DNA from: Stipa capillata
Lineage: Eukaryota; Streptophyta; Magnoliopsida; Poales; Poaceae
NCBI GenBank assembly: GCA_019208055.1
Contig: JAGXJF010003783.1
Location: 992,001-1,056,000, forward strand
Reading direction: 5' to 3'
DNA length: 64,000 bases
Each line of letters opens with the position of its first letter. The stretch's first letter is position 1. The notes beneath the pieces are model-generated. The model searched no databases and was not told where the DNA came from. It saw only the letters and a program-made list of their open reading frames with translations. Both the position numbers and the translations under genes were made by a program. Below are positions 60,525 to 64,000 of the stretch, piece by piece.

Positions 60525-63272
60525 GTGCACGGGACGGATCCCGCGCGACATCCATTCTCGGTCGCAGCCTTCGTGCGCTGCGCCGCAACCTTCAGGTTCC
60601 TCCGCCGCGCCATCCTCGAACCGGCCTTCCGCCGCCGGCTCGCCCTCCGCGCGACGGCGGCTTCGACCCCGCCCTCCTCCTTGGCGTCTCCTACCGGGAA
60701 CTGGACAACTATAGCCCCCTTCTAGACGGCTTCGGCTTGTGCATAAGCCAGCTTAAGCTTAACGGTATGGAGAAGCTCCGGTGGGAGGAAGCCCTGATAA
60801 GCTCCTCAACCTGTTCTAATCAGCTTCTGAGTTTTGAGCTTATAGCCAGAGTGAGTTGTAGAAAGTCTATTATACCCTTTGAATTATATGTTTGCTGTTT
60901 GAATGATAAGGCTTCAAAATCATCTCTAAATCAATCCTTAACATGCAGACATAGCAGAACATACAGACACATCAAATAAGCATCTCATCTATTTTGAACA
61001 TCATCCATTATCACTGCACATCATCACTACACATCATCATCAATGCACATCCTTTTTTCACAAAAACTAGCATCCATTTTTCACAAAAATTAACATGCCT
61101 CATACATCACAGCATACATTCGTCATAGCATACATGCTATTCCATGTGTTCTAAAGCACACATTAGCATCGACAAAGAACAACTATTCAGTGAATGTTCC
61201 ATTGTATCAAAGAATTCCACTAAAAAGAATTCAACTAAAATTTGAGAATAGCATCACAGCACAGATCATTGCAAACAACCGAGGACCGCCGGAACTGGGG
61301 CGGGAGGGGCGCTGGTCGGGGAGGCGCGGTGGGAGGGGCGCTGGTCAGGGAGGCATTGGTCGCGAGGCGCAGCGGGAGGTGCGGAGGGAGCGCCGCGGCC
61401 GTCTGGTGGGGAGGGAGCTTCGACGATGACCGAGGACCGCCGAACTGGGGGCAGCGAGCGGAGGCCAGCGAGCGGAGGACAGCGGCGGAATGGGGTGGTC
61501 GGGAAGGCGGAGCAGCGGGCACGCGGTGCTCTCTCGCGCCGCCGGCGACGCGGCCGACTGGAGGAAGGGGAGAGGGTGGGGACGGATCTAGAACCGGCGT
61601 CGGAAGGGGGAGATGAGGAGGCGGGGCGACCTCAGGGCAGCGGGATGTTGGATCTCGGTTGGGGGGGAGGCGGCGGGAGGCGACCGTGGGAGATCTGGCT
61701 TCGGGCGGTGCAGATCCGGTCGCCTCCGGCCGGCGGGGAGGAGGGGAGGAGGGGCTCCGGGCCGGCGGGGAGGAGGGGAGGAGGAGATTCCGGCTGGCTG
61801 GGAGGGGGTGCGCGGGACGCCGGAGGGGAGGAGGGAGCGCCGGACGCCGGCGGGGCGGAGGGCGAGGCCACGGCGCAGGAGAGCTCGGGTGCGGGGAGGG
61901 AGTGTGCGGCGCGTGAGGCAGGAGAGGAGGCGTTCGGGAGTGGAGGCCGGTTGGGGAAGGAAGGGAGAAAAATTGAGGAGGATTGATTTATATAGCAATG
62001 GCATTTGCGGGTAAATATCACTCAACTTAGAGGGTAAAGATGAAATTGGGGAGCTCAGAAGCTCGGAAAACCTCTTTTTTGGAGCTTCCTCCCACTATAC
62101 AGCAAAACCAAAAACTTAAAATTTAAGCTCTACTGAAGTTTTCTCTTCTAAAGAGCTTATGGCTTCCTGGGGCCATAAACTCCTCCATAAGTCCTCTAGA
62201 AGGGGGCCTATACCAAGATCACCACCCACCGCATCATCCATACCCCGGAACCGACTGTTGAATAAACTAGCTAGGCGTTGATTCAGTTAGTTTTTTCTTT
62301 CCTATTTTAGCTGAGCACGAGCCCACGTCCATGTGTGGAAGCCGTGTGCGTCGAGTCCGGCAGTGCCATGCGCGTGCATGTCGCTGCTATGCAGCGTGAT
62401 CCAGCTGCACGATCGGTTCTGCGGGATGGCGCAGAACAATCGGATCGTGGCCAACGGCCTGGAGCCACGTTCGTTATCCCATAGCTAATAAAGGAAGGAG
62501 AACAAGAAAAGCAGTAAGTTGTACGCTGCGCAAATTCCAGTGTCTGTCTTTGTGCGCGAAGTTTCATCGAGCGTTCGAGTCGAGAGCTGACACCGACCCA
62601 CCTCCGCGCCCGCCTGGACTCGTTCAAGCCCGTCGCCTCCCGCGACGGCCTCCTCGCCCTCCGCCGGTACCAAGTCTTCCTCGAGCCTCCCTATGTCAGA
62701 GCTGCGCGTCTGCGACACCTTTACCGGCCACGTCACTTTCCTCCCGCCCATGGCTGTGCGCGACGTCGGCGACGGCGGTGGCTTCTTCGAGCTGCTCGTC
62801 GCCGACAGTAGCCTGCGGATCCAGACCTTCTCGTCGAAGGACCTCTGTCCGCAAGCAACTTGAAGCGGCCGTGCGCCTCCCGCCCCGCCGTCATCGGCCG
62901 CACCGTCTACTGGCCCTGCTGCCTGCACGTCTGGGATTGCTGGGACTAAATCCTCGCTCTGGACGTCGGCACGGCGGAGGCGACGATGATGGGGCTCCCG
63001 GCAGGTTGCTTCTCCAGGATGATGTCCACCAAGAACGACAGCCACCTCCTCCTGGCCTCGGTGCGCGGTCGGCTGAGCTTGCTCGTCGCGGAGAGCCGTG
63101 GGATATCGATGTGGACGTTGACCCCGGCCTCGGCCGACGCGGCGGCGACGTGGAGCCGGCAGGGGGGCTGAACAGCTACGAGTGCGCGCCGTTTAGCCTC
63201 GACGGGTTCAGGGAGAGGAGCGGCGCCGTGATCCTGCAGGCGAGGAAAGGCGATCCCTCCGGCTCCACCTAG
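60525..63272 (+). pseudogene. F-box / DUF-type protein relic split by insertions
   Basis: Fragments of a grass F-box gene of the large family with a C-terminal beta-propeller-like DUF domain. The 5' piece (60525-60713) reads FVRCAATFRFLRRAILEPAFRRRL, then after a frameshift GGFDPALLLGVSYRELDNY. It is cut by a TIR transposon at 60714-62207. A second foreign-looking stretch spans about 62255-62580. The 3' piece reads ARLDSFKPVASRDGLLALRRY, ELRVCDTFTGHVTFLPPM, FELLVADSSLRIQTFSSKD, VIGRTVYWPC, ILALDVGTAEATMMGLPAGC and LLLASVRGRLSLLVAE. It has frame changes near 62690 and 62870 and an in-frame TAA before ILALDV. Products of this family are putative SCF substrate receptors; this copy cannot encode one. 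Confidence 0.75.
60714..62207. mobile_element. 1.5-kb non-autonomous TIR DNA transposon in the F-box relic
   Basis: Terminal inverted repeats GCCCCCTTCTAGA (left) and TCTAGAAGGGGGC (right) are perfect over 13 bases, then partly matched. CTATA occurs on both outer sides (60709-60713 and 62208-62212). Removing the element restores an open F-box frame, ..YRELDNY|TKITTHRI. Sub-terminal sequence is rich in AAGCTT/AGCTTA phrases. The interior 61270-61980 is strikingly G-rich with a frame ending at 61986. That frame looks compositional but could be captured gene sequence. No transposase was seen. The 5-base duplication fits no classical superfamily cleanly (hAT 8, PIF 3, Mutator 9). Confidence 0.75.
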
Positions 63273-64000
63273 GAACCAAGGAGGCGCTCGTCGTCAGACG
63301 ACTCAGGAGCCAGAGAAAATGTATTGATCACGCGCTTGTTCTTGCACGAGATAGATTTGGTTTCCTTGCTCCAAGCCATGAAATCTTTCTGGACATGTAG
63401 TATTGCTTTCCTCTTCCTTTGCTCTAGCCCATGGAATCTCTTTGGATATATGGATTACTTCCACCTTTCTCCTATCAACGCGTGCTACTTTCTTCTTCGT
63501 TATGCATGCATGATCGATCTTTTAGTATATGTGTATTTTACTTTAGCAAAAAGTCTACTTTTCACTCACCTGCTCCCATGAGAGTCTAGATTTCACACCT
63601 TCAACTCTAAACCATACATCAACTACCATAACAAATACCCATGAGATAAATGCAAAACAATCCTAAATGACATAACGATGATTTCACACATGTGGTAGCT
63701 AGCACATTTGAGACAACAAAACATATACATTTTCACGGCACATGAGCAAGTATCAAATTCTAACCAAAAGCACATAAAGTATCAAATTTTGGACAGAAAC
63801 ACGTTGGGCATGTGTGGAGGCGCCACAGTCGGGCGCGTGGCTACTGTATCGGGCGGCGACGCGGGTGGAGGCTCCATGGCCAGGTGTGCGCCTACTCCAT
63901 GGGGCGAGGTCGTCGCTGCCGATGCAGCGGGTCGAGCCGCCATGTGAGGGTGAGCAGGCGCTGCATCAGGCGCGGGTCGAACCGACGGAGCCAAGCGCAC
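63273..64000. other. Non-genic right edge
   Basis: AT-rich sequence after the F-box relic turns GC-rich at 63800. A minus-strand frame open to the window edge (63782-64000) is alanine/proline-rich without a recognisable domain. It may be compositional or the start of a gene outside the window. Confidence 0.4.

Noticed and set aside
59805..60551. 248-codon minus frame and its plus-strand partners
   Set aside because: They read through both arms of the foldback, so the two halves are mirror images. There is no protein family.
61426..61986. 186-codon Gly/Glu/Arg-rich frame inside the TIR transposon
   Set aside because: Frames of similar length exist on both strands in this G-rich tract. It is kept only as possible captured sequence, not called as a gene.

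Overview
This is a gene-plus-transposon stretch of a grass nuclear genome, most likely from the rice tribe. The reasons are: intron-rich plant genes with GC-rich 5' ends, a Stowaway MITE with CTCCCTCC termini, long Gypsy-type LTRs, and a succinate dehydrogenase flavoprotein very close to the rice one. No bacterial, plasmid, phage or CRISPR feature was found. All gene models come from splice sites and protein families recognised by eye; no alignment was run.

Left part (1-13.9 kb): three intact housekeeping or organelle genes. TYW1 (wybutosine synthesis on tRNA-Phe, +) runs tail-to-tail into a DYW-class PPR gene (-). The PPR gene shares a very short divergent promoter with an AE7/MIP18 cytosolic Fe-S assembly gene (+). 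TYW1 is itself a [4Fe-4S] radical-SAM enzyme and AE7 acts in Fe-S delivery, but nothing in the sequence shows co-regulation.

13.85-22.79 kb is one block of retrotransposon sequence. A long LTR-like element is bounded by the 5-bp duplication GCTTC. It is interrupted by a second, 3.7-kb LTR-like element bounded by GGGGT. No gag or pol reading frame survives. 25.5-33.0 kb carries two more intact + strand genes: a tail-anchored plant protein of unknown function and a 960-residue DUF3741/DUF4378 (TRM-like) protein. 33-37.5 kb is non-genic and holds a 385-bp solo LTR.

Right part (37.5-64 kb): one intact gene, the 16-exon SDH1 (-) with a GC-AG intron, sits among three pseudogenes. They are a 14-exon double-domain THG1 gene with two nonsense codons and a lost donor; a PERK receptor kinase with a frameshift, a nonsense codon and a lost acceptor; and an F-box/DUF gene split by a 1.5-kb TIR transposon. 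Between them lie a ~1-kb tandem duplication, a LINE reverse-transcriptase relic with a CACTA-like terminus in it, a perfect Stowaway MITE and a ~580-bp foldback repeat.

I did not find a convincing undescribed multi-gene system. The best leads are the decay of the THG1 and PERK genes, the GC-AG intron of SDH1, the nested LTR structure with its regular mini-palindrome array, and the foldback and TIR elements near the F-box relic.
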